Assembly: GCA_947364395.1 (NCBI GenBank)
Contig: CANASS010000019.1
Location: forward strand, 1 to 37,012
Direction of reading: 5' to 3'
DNA: 37,012 bases
Origin: an uncultured bacterium
Lineage (GTDB): Bacteria > Bacillota > Clostridia > Oscillospirales > Oscillospiraceae
Part shown: one piece after another, positions 8,072 through 17,056 of the stretch
Layout: each line of letters opens with the position of its first letter
Position numbering within the stretch: the first letter of the stretch is position 1
The notes under the pieces: generated by a model
What the model was told of the DNA's origin: nothing
What the model saw: the letters and a program-made list of their open reading frames with translations, nothing else
Databases searched by the model: none
Translations under genes and position numbers: made by a program

Positions 8072-9078
8072 TTTATTACCCACCCTTTCGGAATGAACAG
8101 GTCGCTGAACTGCTCCACGGCGTAGGTGTCCGTCATGCCGGCGATGTAGTCCAGCACCGCCCGCTCCTTCCCCTCCCGCTCCAGGATGTCCTGGTACTCC
8201 GGGGGCAGCTTGTCCTCGTGTTTGCAATAATATTCGTACAGCAGGCAGATCATGTCCTCCGCCTTGCCCTCCTCCCCCTTGGCCAGGGGGTTGAAGTACA
8301 CCGACTGGAACATAAAATCCCTCAGCTCCGCCATGGCCTGGGCCACCGGCTCCGACTGGCGGATAAGCATCCCCTCCCCGCTGGAGCGGATGATATCCCC
8401 AGTCAGCGTCTCGATGCGCTCCCCGTGGGTAAAGCCCAGGACCTGGGAGATGTGGATGGGGATGTCGGTGGGGAAGATGATGCCCCCGCGCATGGCGTCG
8501 TCAATGTCGTGGTTGATGTAGGCGATCTTGTCGGCGAACCGCACCAGCTGGCCCTCCAGGGTGTCCGCCACCGCACCCCTGGTGTGGCACAGGATGCCGG
8601 AACGCACCTCGTGGCACAAATTCAGCCCCGCGCCGTCGTTCTCCAGCCGGTCCACCACCCGCAGGGACTGCTCGTAGTGGCGGAAGCCCCCCTCCACCAT
8701 CCGGGACAACGCCCGCTCCCCCGCGTGTCCGAAGGGGGTGTGGCCCAGGTCGTGGGCTAGGGCGGCGGCCTCGGTGAGGTCCTCGTTGAGCCCCAGTCCC
8801 CGGGCCATGGTCCGAGCGATGCGCGACACCTCCAGGGTGTGGGTCATCCGGGTGCGGTAGTGGTCCCCCTCGGGCTGAAGGAACACCTGGGTCTTGTGCT
8901 TCAGCCGCCGGAAGGACTTGCAATGGACCACCCGGTCCACATCCCGCTGGAAGCAGGTGCGCATGGGGCAGGGAGGTATATCCACCCGCCGCCCCTTGGA
9001 CTGGGCGGACAGACAGGCGCGGGGGGACAGGGTCTGACGCTCCAGGGCCTCGGCCCGCTCCCGGATGGTGTGATCCAT
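8068..9078 (-). CDS. dgt: dGTP triphosphohydrolase-like HD-domain protein
   Basis: The 336-residue protein belongs to the dGTPase-like HD superfamily, which removes triphosphate from deoxynucleotides and may adjust dNTP pools. Visible family blocks are HCKSFRRLKHKTQVFL, DHYRTRMTHTLEVSRIAR and ALAHDLGHTPFGHAGE. These carry the metal-binding His, HD and Asp residues. The start was set at the second Met, with GGAGGG 8 nt upstream; the Met nine codons earlier (9105) lacks such a site. It heads the run dgt-yigZ-dnaG-rpoD, linking nucleotide control, replication priming and the main sigma factor in one transcription unit (inference from spacing). Confidence 0.92.
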   Translation of the reverse strand: MDHTIRERAEALERQTLSPRACLSAQSKGRRVDIPPCPMRTCFQRDVDRVVHCKSFRRLKHKTQVFLQPEGDHYRTRMTHTLEVSRIARTMARGLGLNEDLTEAAALAHDLGHTPFGHAGERALSRMVEGGFRHYEQSLRVVDRLENDGAGLNLCHEVRSGILCHTRGAVADTLEGQLVRFADKIAYINHDIDDAMRGGIIFPTDIPIHISQVLGFTHGERIETLTGDIIRSSGEGMLIRQSEPVAQAMAELRDFMFQSVYFNPLAKGEEGKAEDMICLLYEYYCKHEDKLPPEYQDILEREGKERAVLDYIAGMTDTYAVEQFSDLFIPKGWVIK

Positions 9079-9201
9079 TCCAAAATCCCTCCTGTCTTTC
9101 TCCATGGGCGTAAGCGCTGTCTATTACTTATACCTCATCCGTCGCAAAAATCCTTTTTATTTTGAAAATTTTTCGCATATTTTTTTTGCCGTCCCAATAG
9201 T

Positions 9202-9219
9202 CTCCCTCCGGGGAGGGAG
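9202..9219 (+). promoter_or_regulatory. Hairpin enclosing the Shine-Dalgarno of the phosphate permease gene
   Basis: CTCCCTC pairs with GAGGGAG around a CGGG loop, 4 nt before the ATG at 9224. The downstream arm is the ribosome binding site itself, so the folded form would hide it. Confidence 0.5.
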
Positions 9220-9223
9220 TGCC

Positions 9224-10171
9224 ATGACCATGACCGTCCATCTGGCCCGCACGCTGGTGCTGGCCGTGATTTTCGTCAACGGGTGGACAGATGCGCCTAA
9301 TGCCATCGCCACCGCCGTGGGCTCGGGGGCCCTCACCTTCCGCCGGGGGGTGTGGCTGGCGGCGGCCTGCAACTTCGCCGGGGCGGCCCTGGCCTGCCTG
9401 TGCTTCCCCGCCGTGGCGGACACCATGGGAGAGCTGGTCGCCTTCTCCGACCCCGGCGGCGCCGCGGCGGCGCTGAACGCCGCTCTGCTGTCCATCGTGC
9501 TGTGGGCGGTTTCGGCGTGGCGGTTCGGCCTGCCCACCAGCGAGAGCCACGCTTTGCTGGCCGGCCTGTCCGGCGGGGCCATCGCCCTGGGCGCGGGCGC
9601 GGCCCAGCTCAGCGCCGGAGCCTGGCTGCGGGCGCTGGCGGGGTTGGCCCTGTCCCTGCCCGCTGGGGTTGCGGCGGGTAGGCTGTTCCGCCGGGCCATA
9701 GCGGGGCGGGTGCGCCGCGCCGACGCATGGCAGAGGCGGGCCGCCGCCCTCACCGCCCTGCTCCACGGGGTGCAGGACGGCCAGAAATTCCTGGCCCTGC
9801 TCCTACTCACCGACGGCCTGGACGGGGAGCGGTCCTCCTCCCGGCTGGCGCTGGCCCTGCTCACCGCCGGGGTGATGGCCCTGGGCACCGCCCTGGGGGG
9901 GAAGCCCATCGTGGAGAAGGTGGGCTCGGAGCTGGCCTCCCTCTCCCCCGCCGACGGGCTGGCGGCGGACCTGGGGGCGGGAGCCGTCCTGCTGGCGTGC
10001 TCCGTCCTGGGCCTGCCCGCCTCCACCACCCACGCCAAGGTGTCCGCCGTATACGGCGCGGGCCGGGGGGCGGACCGCCGGGTCATGGGCCAGATGGCGG
10101 GGGCCTGGGCGCTCACTTTCCCCGCCTGCGGGGGGATGGCCTTCCTGCTGACCAAGCTGATGATGGGATAA
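9224..10171 (+). CDS. PiT-family inorganic phosphate transporter
   Basis: The 315-residue membrane protein has the duplicated PiT architecture. The N-terminal copy of the signature is NGWTDAPNAIATAV at residues 19-32. The C-terminal copy includes PASTTHAKVSAVYGAG at about residues 264-279. Many hydrophobic segments flank these, with a hydrophilic stretch near residues 155-175. PiT carriers take up phosphate, often as metal-phosphate, in symport with H+ or Na+. I chose the ATG at 9224 because of its strong GGAGGGAG site; the upstream in-frame extension lies in AT-rich intergenic DNA. No PhoU-like DUF47 gene is adjacent, although PiT genes are often paired with one. Confidence 0.85.
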   Translation: MTMTVHLARTLVLAVIFVNGWTDAPNAIATAVGSGALTFRRGVWLAAACNFAGAALACLCFPAVADTMGELVAFSDPGGAAAALNAALLSIVLWAVSAWRFGLPTSESHALLAGLSGGAIALGAGAAQLSAGAWLRALAGLALSLPAGVAAGRLFRRAIAGRVRRADAWQRRAAALTALLHGVQDGQKFLALLLLTDGLDGERSSSRLALALLTAGVMALGTALGGKPIVEKVGSELASLSPADGLAADLGAGAVLLACSVLGLPASTTHAKVSAVYGAGRGADRRVMGQMAGAWALTFPACGGMAFLLTKLMMG

Positions 10172-10174
10172 CGC

Positions 10175-10202
10175 AAGCCCCCGGAGCGTACTCCGGGGGC
10201 TT
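10175..10202. terminator. Strong intergenic hairpin between convergent genes
   Basis: A perfect 12-bp stem AAGCCCCCGGAG/CTCCGGGGGCTT closes a 4-nt loop, 3 nt after the phosphate permease stop codon. There is no T tract on either strand, so termination efficiency is uncertain. It could serve both the permease and the converging clp gene. Confidence 0.55.
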
Positions 10203-10240
10203 GACCCTTCATGCTATTCATAATTTCAGGGGCGGGTCGG

Positions 10241-12334
10241 TCACACCTGCCGCTTTTCCGCCCGCAGGACGATGTCCTCCCGCTCCACGGCCAGGCAGAG
10301 GGTGTCCCCCGCCGTCAGCCCCTCGGACAGCAGCAGGTCGGCGGCGGGCTCCTCCACCCTCCGGCGCACCGCCCGGCGGATGGGCCGGGCCCCCTGCTCC
10401 CGCTCGGCGCCCGGGTCGGCCAGCAGGGACACCGCCTCCCATTTGGCGTCCAGGTCCACTCCCAGCCGGTCCAGCCGCTCCCGCACGCCCCCCAGCATAC
10501 GCAGGGCGATGCGCTCCAGGTCCCGGCGCTCCAGACGGTCGAACAGGATGACCTCGTCCAGGCGGTTGAGGAACTCCGGCTTGAACCGGCCCTTCAGCTC
10601 GGCCATCACCGCCTCCTTCCGCTTGTCGTCGGAGCTGCCCCCGGCAAAGCCCAGTGGGGGCGACTTGCTCACCAGCTTCTGGGCTCCCACGTTGGAGGTC
10701 AGCACCACCACCGTGTTGCGGAAATCCGCCTTCCGGCCCTGGCCGTCGGTGAGCTGGCCGTCCTCCATCACCTGGAGCAGAATGTTTTGCAGGTCGTCGT
10801 GTGCCTTCTCGATCTCGTCGAAGAGCACCACCGACCAGGGGCGGCGGCGGACCTGCTCTGTGAGCTGTCCTCCCTCCTCGTGGCCCACGTAGCCGGGGGG
10901 AGACCCCACCAGCCGGGAGGCGGCGTGCTTTTCCATATATTCGGACATGTCAAAGCGGACCAGGGCCTCCTCGCTGCCAAAGAGGGCGGCGGCCAGAGCC
11001 CGGCACAGCTCGGTTTTGCCCACCCCGGTGGGCCCCAGGAACAGAAACACCCCCACCGGCCGGTTGGGCTCCTTCAGCCCCACCCGCCCACGGCGGATGG
11101 CGGCGGCCACAGCGGACACCGCCCGCTCCTGCCCCACCACCCGGCGGTGGAGCTCCCCCTCCAGCTCCAGCAGGCGCTTGGCCTCCCCCTTGGTGATGGA
11201 CTCCAGGGGGATGCCCGTCCACTGGGACAGCACCGCCGCGATCTCCTCCCGGCCCAGCTCATGGGCAGTCCCGCCCTTCTGGCGGGTCTGCTTTCGGTCC
11301 AGCTCCCGGCGGAAATCCGCCTCCGCGTCCCGGAGGATGGCCGCCCGCTCAAAGTCCTGCATGGCGATGGCCTGGGCTTTTTCTCTGGCCGCCCGCTCCG
11401 CCCGGTCGGACAGCGCCCGGAGGGAGACGGGGATCTCCTCCTCCACCCGCATCCGGGCCGCCCCCTCGTCGATGAGGTCGATGGCCTTATCCGGCAGGAA
11501 GCGGTCGGGGAGATAGCGCTGGCTCAGCTCCACCGCCGCGTCGATGGCGGCGTCGGAGATGGTCAGGCCGTGGTGCTCCTCATAGCGGCGGCGCAGCCCC
11601 CGCAGAATGGCCTTGGCCTGGTCCGAGGTGGGCTCCGCCACCTTCACCGGCTGGAAGCGGCGCTCCAGAGCCGCGTCCTTCTCGATATATTTGCGGTATT
11701 CCTCCAGGGTGGTGGCCCCCACCACCTGGATCTCCCCCCGGCTCAAGGCCGGCTTGAGAATGTTGGCCGCGTCGATGGCCCCCTCGGCGGACCCCGCCCC
11801 CACGATGTTGTGGAGCTCGTCCAGAAACAGGATTACATTGCCCGCCCGGCGCACCTCGGCCAGCACCTGGTTCACCCGCTCCTCAAACTCTCCCCGGTAC
11901 TTGGTGCCCGCCACCATGGACACCAGGTCCAGGCTCAGCAGGCGCTTTCCCCGCAGCGGCTCGGGCACCGCCCCGGAGGCCATCCGCAGGGCCAGCCCCT
12001 CCGCCACGGCGGTCTTGCCCACCCCCGGTTCGCCGATGAGGGCGGGGTTGTTCTTGGTTCGCCGGGCCAGAATCTGGATGACCCGCCCCACCTCCTGCTC
12101 CCGGCCCACCAGGGGGTCCAGCGCCCCCAGCGCCGCCATCCGGGTCAGGTCCCGGGAAAAGCGGTCGGTGAGTCGGGTCTCCGCGCCCTCCCGGGTCCTG
12201 GGCCGCTCGTTCTGGTACAGGGCCTGGGGGTCGCTCCCCGGCCTGCCCGCCGTATTTTGAGGCTGCTGGTGCCCCTTGTCCCGATCCATCATAAAAAAAC
12301 CCCGCAATCTTTGAAAAATACTCAGCCGCTCCAC
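10241..12334 (-). CDS. ClpC/ClpA-type AAA+ ATPase lacking the N-terminal repeat domain
   Basis: A Hsp100 unfoldase of about 697 residues with two AAA+ modules. The first has Walker A GEPGVGKT (about 101-108) and Walker B ILFLDELH. The second has Walker A GPTGVGKT and Walker B VVLFDEIEKA. Between them QDFERAAILRDAEADFRREL resembles the ClpC-type middle domain. PPLGFAGG near the end of module two fits the (L/I/V)GF loop that docks onto ClpP, so it probably feeds substrates to ClpP. The double Clp_N repeat of about 140 residues is missing; only about 55 low-complexity residues precede module one. I prefer the GTG start with GGGAG 7 nt upstream; a TTG at 12379 and an ATG at 12292 are alternatives. 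Confidence 0.88.
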   Translation of the reverse strand: MERLSIFQRLRGFFMMDRDKGHQQPQNTAGRPGSDPQALYQNERPRTREGAETRLTDRFSRDLTRMAALGALDPLVGREQEVGRVIQILARRTKNNPALIGEPGVGKTAVAEGLALRMASGAVPEPLRGKRLLSLDLVSMVAGTKYRGEFEERVNQVLAEVRRAGNVILFLDELHNIVGAGSAEGAIDAANILKPALSRGEIQVVGATTLEEYRKYIEKDAALERRFQPVKVAEPTSDQAKAILRGLRRRYEEHHGLTISDAAIDAAVELSQRYLPDRFLPDKAIDLIDEGAARMRVEEEIPVSLRALSDRAERAAREKAQAIAMQDFERAAILRDAEADFRRELDRKQTRQKGGTAHELGREEIAAVLSQWTGIPLESITKGEAKRLLELEGELHRRVVGQERAVSAVAAAIRRGRVGLKEPNRPVGVFLFLGPTGVGKTELCRALAAALFGSEEALVRFDMSEYMEKHAASRLVGSPPGYVGHEEGGQLTEQVRRRPWSVVLFDEIEKAHDDLQNILLQVMEDGQLTDGQGRKADFRNTVVVLTSNVGAQKLVSKSPPLGFAGGSSDDKRKEAVMAELKGRFKPEFLNRLDEVILFDRLERRDLERIALRMLGGVRERLDRLGVDLDAKWEAVSLLADPGAEREQGARPIRRAVRRRVEEPAADLLLSEGLTAGDTLCLAVEREDIVLRAEKRQV

Positions 12335-12431
12335 GCGATCACTCCCATTGTCCCGGAGGAAAATCTCGTCACCTGGCAAGGATGGGAAATTTTAGCCGAA
12401 ATTATACCTCCCGCCCCCGTAAAATTTCATG

Positions 12432-12459
12432 TTGCAATTTTCGCAGAATGTGGTACAAT
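12432..12459 (+). promoter_or_regulatory. Sigma-A-type promoter for the ferredoxin gene
   Basis: TTGCAA and TACAAT are separated by 16 nt, ending 44 nt before the ferredoxin start codon. Confidence 0.65.
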
Positions 12460-12503
12460 AGAACCCGGTTCAAAACACATCATTTGTTGGAGGTGTATGT
12501 TAC

Positions 12504-12674
12504 ATGGCTCGTAAAATCACGGACGCCTGCGTCTCCTGCGGCGCTTGCGAGAGCTCCTGCCCCGTGGGTGCGATCTCCATGGGCGACAGCCACATGGTCA
12601 TCGACGCCAGCGCCTGCATCGACTGCGGCGCTTGCGAGGGCACCTGCCCCACCGGCGCCATCGAGGCTGAGTAA
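12504..12674 (+). CDS. 2[4Fe-4S] ferredoxin
   Basis: A 56-residue clostridial-type ferredoxin, a low-potential electron carrier. It has two CxxCxxCxxxCP motifs: CVSCGACESSCPVGAI and CIDCGACEGTCPTGAI. The two halves are clearly duplicated, as in classic clostridial ferredoxins. The length (about 55 residues) and position of all eight cysteines fit the family. GGAGGTG lies about 9 nt upstream of the ATG, with its own promoter and terminator, so it is monocistronic. Likely partners are pyruvate:ferredoxin oxidoreductase, hydrogenase or Rnf elsewhere in the genome (inference from family). Confidence 0.95.
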   Translation: MARKITDACVSCGACESSCPVGAISMGDSHMVIDASACIDCGACEGTCPTGAIEAE

Positions 12675-12687
12675 CCTGTCATCCAAA

Positions 12688-12731
12688 AAATCCCCCGTCC
12701 TCCCCTGGGAGGACGGGGGATTTGCTTTTTT
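12688..12731 (+). terminator. Rho-independent terminator after the ferredoxin gene
   Basis: AAATCCCCCGTCCTCC pairs perfectly with GGAGGACGGGGGATTT around a 4-nt loop. GCTTTTTTC follows, starting 13 nt after the stop codon. Confidence 0.88.
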
Positions 12732-12899
12732 CGGAAGGTTCTTCCAGTCTTTGGATAACCCCTATTTTCTCCAAAATTCTCCTTCGTCAAAGTGCTCTCT
12801 TTTCTCCCGCCCAGCCCCAAAACAGGTTGGTTAAAACGCCGATTTTGTGGAAAGTTTAACAGGCAAAGGGAAATTGTCGTGGATTTAGAAGGGAAGCTA
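12732..12899. other. Gene-free spacer between ferredoxin terminator and pckA promoter
   Basis: Together with the adjoining terminator, promoter and leader this forms the 345-bp gap between the ferredoxin gene and pckA. I see no open frame with a ribosome site and no repeat in this part. Confidence 0.5.
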
Positions 12900-12908
12900 T
12901 GCTATACT
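12900..12908 (+). promoter_or_regulatory. Extended -10 promoter of pckA
   Basis: TGCTATACT fits an extended -10 element (TGnTATAAT-like). No convincing -35 box stands at 16-18 nt. Transcription would start near 12915, giving a leader of about 105 nt. Confidence 0.5.
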
Positions 12909-12919
12909 GTGTACTTGGT

Positions 12920-12991
12920 GGGAAGAGGCTTCCCGCCGGCACCATTAGCCCGCGCTTTCCCTCTCCCCTGGGGGCGGGCGCTGCAGTGATA
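12920..12991 (+). other. Structured GC-rich leader of pckA
   Basis: The leader holds a perfect 6-bp hairpin GGGAAG-AGG-CTTCCC (12920-12934). A larger potential stem between GCCCGC near 12949 and GCGGGC near 12972 follows. I do not recognise a known riboswitch class. The ribosome site GAGGAGG lies further down and looks unpaired. Confidence 0.35.
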
Positions 12992-13019
12992 CACCATTAT
13001 TTAGAGGAGGAAACGTTCT

Positions 13020-14624
<1,605 letters not shown>

Positions 14625-14629
14625 CAAAG

Positions 14630-14743
14630 AAGCGCGGAGCCGTCGTGAGCAGCGCGGATGGACCGAAGCGAGGGAAAAAGCCCAGCCGCGCGAAGCGGGG
14701 CGGGTTTTGCCCGAGTCGGAGGGAAACCGCGCGTCGCGAACAG
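14630..14743 (+). repeat. Stop-anchored 3' repeat, long subtype, copy A (after pckA)
   Basis: A 114-bp element starts 5 nt after the pckA stop codon with AAGCGCGGAGCCG and ends GCGAACAG. It matches the equally long element after the lipoprotein gene (32182-32295, minus) at about 78 of 94 outer positions. The central 20 bp differ and need gaps. The centre can form a stem with CCC/GCC opposite GGC/GGG. The copy runs in the same sense as the gene it follows. Confidence 0.7.
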
Positions 14744-14751
14744 GCGAAGCG

Positions 14752-14820
14752 TGACAACAACACTGTCACAACTGTAATTCATCGGGCGAACGAGGGCGCC
14801 GTGCTTCGGCGCGGCGCCCC
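14752..14820 (+). other. Two hairpins between pckA and oadA
   Basis: TGACA and TGTCA (14752-14768) can pair around a 7-nt loop. GGGCGCCG and the GGCGCCC of a GC-rich arm (about 14794-14819) form a strong stem without a T tract. They could weaken read-through from pckA into the oad genes or shield transcript ends; I see no clear separate promoter for oadA. Confidence 0.35.
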
Positions 14821-14874
14821 GCTTCCCTATCCCAATGTATTCATGGTTCAAGAGAAATTTGGAGGTGTTCCAAT

Positions 14875-16278
14875 TTGAAGAAAAAGGTCCAGATCACAGA
14901 GACTGTGCTGCGCGACGCCAACCAGTCCCTGATGGCCACCCGCCTGCCCTACTCCGACTACGCCGACATCCTGTCCACCATGGACAAGGCCGGTTATTAC
15001 TCGGTGGAGTGCTGGGGCGGCGCCACCTTTGACTCCTGCCTGCGCTACCTGGGCGAAGATCCCTGGGAGCGGCTGCGCAGCATCCGCAAGAATATGCCCA
15101 ACACCCGGCTGCAGATGCTGCTGCGCGGCCAGAACCTGCTGGGCTACAAGCACTACCACGACGATGTGGTGGAGAAGTTCGTGGAGCTGTCCATCAAGAA
15201 CGGCATCGACGTGATCCGCATTTTCGACGCCCTCAACGACTTCCGCAACATCAAGACCGCCCTGGAGGCCACCAAGAAGTACGCCAACAAGCGCACCGTG
15301 GCCTCCGGCTGCATCTCCTACACCCAGAGCCCAGTGCACACCGTGGCCAAGTACGTGGAGATGTGCAAGGAGCTCAAGGAGATGGGCTTCGACACCATCT
15401 GCCTGAAGGACATGGCGGGCACTATGTCCCCCAACGAGGCCGAGGGCCTCATCAAGGGCATCAAGGACGCCATCGGCGACATGCCCATCATCCTGCACAC
15501 CCACTGCACCACCGGCATGGCCTACATGACCCTGATGAAGGCCATCGACTCCGGGGTGGACATCATCGACACCGCCACCTCCTGTTTCTCCAACGGCACC
15601 AGTCAGGCCGCCACCGAGACCATGTTCTACGCCATGCAGCAGTACGGCGTCAACACTGGCCTCAACGAGGAGGTCATCAACAAGGTCAACGACTACTTCA
15701 AGCCCATCAAGCAGAAGTATATCGACTCCGGCCTCATCAACCCCAAGAGCATGGCCACCGACTCCCAGGCCCTGGTGTACAAGGTTCCCGGCGGGATGCT
15801 GTCCAACATGATCGCCAACCTGAAGGACATGAACGCCATGGACAAGTTCGACGAGGCCCTGCTGGAGATCCCCAGCGTCCGCGCCGACCTGGGCTATCCC
15901 CCGCTGGTCACCCCCCTGTCCCAGATGGTGGGCAACCAGGCCGTCACCAACGTGCTCATGGGTGAGCGCTACAAGCAGATCTCCAAGGAGATCAAGAACT
16001 ACTTCAAGGGCGAGTACGGTCAGGCCCCCGGCGAGGTGAGCGCGGAGCTCCAGACCAAGATCCTGGGCGAGGGCGGCCAGCCCACCGACTGCCGCGTCGA
16101 GGACTCCAAGCGCACCGGCGAGGAGTTCAAGAAGGCCAAGGAGGCCCTGGGCAGCCTGTGCCGGTCCGAGGAGGACATGATGAGCTATATCTGCTTCCCC
16201 GACCAGGCTGAGAAGTTCTTCAAGGACCGTCTGGCCAAGGAGGAGAACGTGGCCACCTACACCATCACCGAGGCGTAA
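14875..16278 (+). CDS. oadA: Oxaloacetate decarboxylase alpha subunit, carboxyltransferase
   Basis: The 467-residue subunit moves the carboxyl group of oxaloacetate to biotin, releasing pyruvate. The barrel motifs of the OadA/pyruvate carboxylase 5S family are RDANQSLMATR at 13-23, CLKDMAG with Lys178, and the metal-binding LHTHCTTG with His208 and His210. PLVTPLSQMVGNQAV belongs to the following conserved domain. The protein stops before the biotin domain that Klebsiella-type OadA carries at its C-terminus; here biotin is on a separate protein two genes on. It begins with TTG, 7 nt after GGAGGTG. Codon use is as biased as in pckA. Substrate choice (oxaloacetate rather than another 2-oxoacid) rests on family similarity and the matching beta subunit. 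Confidence 0.93.
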   Translation: MKKKVQITETVLRDANQSLMATRLPYSDYADILSTMDKAGYYSVECWGGATFDSCLRYLGEDPWERLRSIRKNMPNTRLQMLLRGQNLLGYKHYHDDVVEKFVELSIKNGIDVIRIFDALNDFRNIKTALEATKKYANKRTVASGCISYTQSPVHTVAKYVEMCKELKEMGFDTICLKDMAGTMSPNEAEGLIKGIKDAIGDMPIILHTHCTTGMAYMTLMKAIDSGVDIIDTATSCFSNGTSQAATETMFYAMQQYGVNTGLNEEVINKVNDYFKPIKQKYIDSGLINPKSMATDSQALVYKVPGGMLSNMIANLKDMNAMDKFDEALLEIPSVRADLGYPPLVTPLSQMVGNQAVTNVLMGERYKQISKEIKNYFKGEYGQAPGEVSAELQTKILGEGGQPTDCRVEDSKRTGEEFKKAKEALGSLCRSEEDMMSYICFPDQAEKFFKDRLAKEENVATYTITEA

Positions 16279-16290
16279 GGGGGGAGCGGT

Positions 16291-16641
16291 ATGAATACTC
16301 TCGCTCTTACCGCCGGCTCGATGGGCATTGGTGACGCCGGAATCGCCGCCGTGCTGGGCTATATCGTGGTGTTCGTCGGCCTGGTGCTGCTGATGTGCGT
16401 GGTGATCCTCCTGGGCAAGGCCCTGGCGGGCACCAACAAAAAGGCCGCGGCGCCCGCTCCCACCGCCGTGTCCGCCGCCCCGGCGGCGCCCTCCGCGCCC
16501 CCGGCTCCCGGCTCCGCCGGCGAGGTCAAGCTGTTCGACGTGCCCGACAAGGAGGCCGCCATGATTATGGCGATTGTGGCCGACAAGATGGGCAAGCCGC
16601 TGAACGAGCTGCGCTTCAAGTCCATTAAGGAGGTCAAATAA
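16291..16641 (+). CDS. oadG: Na+-pump decarboxylase gamma/delta-type subunit (OadG family)
   Basis: A 116-residue small membrane subunit. One transmembrane helix spans about residues 18-43 (VLGYIVVFVGLVLLMCVVIL). An Ala/Pro-rich linker follows at about 52-76, then a cytoplasmic tail ending MGKPLNELRFKSI. Such subunits hold the carboxyltransferase and the membrane beta subunit together and help bind metal. Sequence conservation in the family is low, so the assignment rests on topology, linker type and position between oadA and the biotin carrier gene. It starts 12 nt after the oadA stop, with GGGGGAG upstream. Confidence 0.82.
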   Translation: MNTLALTAGSMGIGDAGIAAVLGYIVVFVGLVLLMCVVILLGKALAGTNKKAAAPAPTAVSAAPAAPSAPPAPGSAGEVKLFDVPDKEAAMIMAIVADKMGKPLNELRFKSIKEVK

Positions 16642-16642
16642 C

Positions 16643-17044
16643 ATGAAATATAAAGTGACCCTGAACGGCCGCACCTATGAGGTGGAGGTGGAGGCTGGCA
16701 AGGCCATGCTCACCGACGAGTACGAGGCGTTCGCCCCCGCTCCTGCCGCCGCCCCCGCCGCTCCCGTTGCCGCAGCTCCTGCCGCCGCCGCTCCCGCCGC
16801 GGCCCCTGCCGCGCCTGCCGTCACCGCCGCGGGCGAGCCTGTGAACTCCCCCATGCCCGGCACCATCCTCCGGGTGGAGGTGGCCCAGGGCGCCGCCGTC
16901 AAGGAGGGCCAGCTGCTGGTGGTGCTGGAGGCCATGAAGATGGAAAACGAGATTCTCGCCCCCAAGGACGGCACTGTCGCCCAGGTGGTGGTGCAGAAGG
17001 GCAGCCATGTGGAGACCGGTTCGCCGCTGATCGTCCTGGCGTAA
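16643..17044 (+). CDS. Biotin carboxyl carrier protein of the decarboxylase
   Basis: The 133-residue protein carries carboxybiotin from the alpha subunit to the membrane beta subunit. A short N-terminal domain (about residues 1-28) is followed by a flexible linker of almost only Ala and Pro (about 30-60). A C-terminal biotinyl domain begins NSPMPGTI. The biotin attachment site is LEAMKMEN with Lys99. The stop codon of the preceding gene is 1 nt from this ATG, so translation is coupled; its ribosome site AAGGAGG lies in the upstream gene. Equivalent genes are called oadC, gcdC or mmdC by context. Confidence 0.93.
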   Translation: MKYKVTLNGRTYEVEVEAGKAMLTDEYEAFAPAPAAAPAAPVAAAPAAAAPAAAPAAPAVTAAGEPVNSPMPGTILRVEVAQGAAVKEGQLLVVLEAMKMENEILAPKDGTVAQVVVQKGSHVETGSPLIVLA

Positions 17045-17056
17045 GGAGGGGCTTGT

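Noticed and set aside
10211..12514. A 767-codon open frame on plus opposite the clp gene
   Set aside because: It is an antisense shadow. The minus-strand frame has complete AAA+ motifs, while the plus frame is low-complexity His/Gly/Pro/Gln-rich sequence without domains, common in GC-rich DNA.
16700..16810. Dense GCC/CCC-type triplet repeats as a possible tandem-repeat or CRISPR-like array
   Set aside because: They encode the Ala/Pro linker of the biotin carrier protein, a normal feature of the family.
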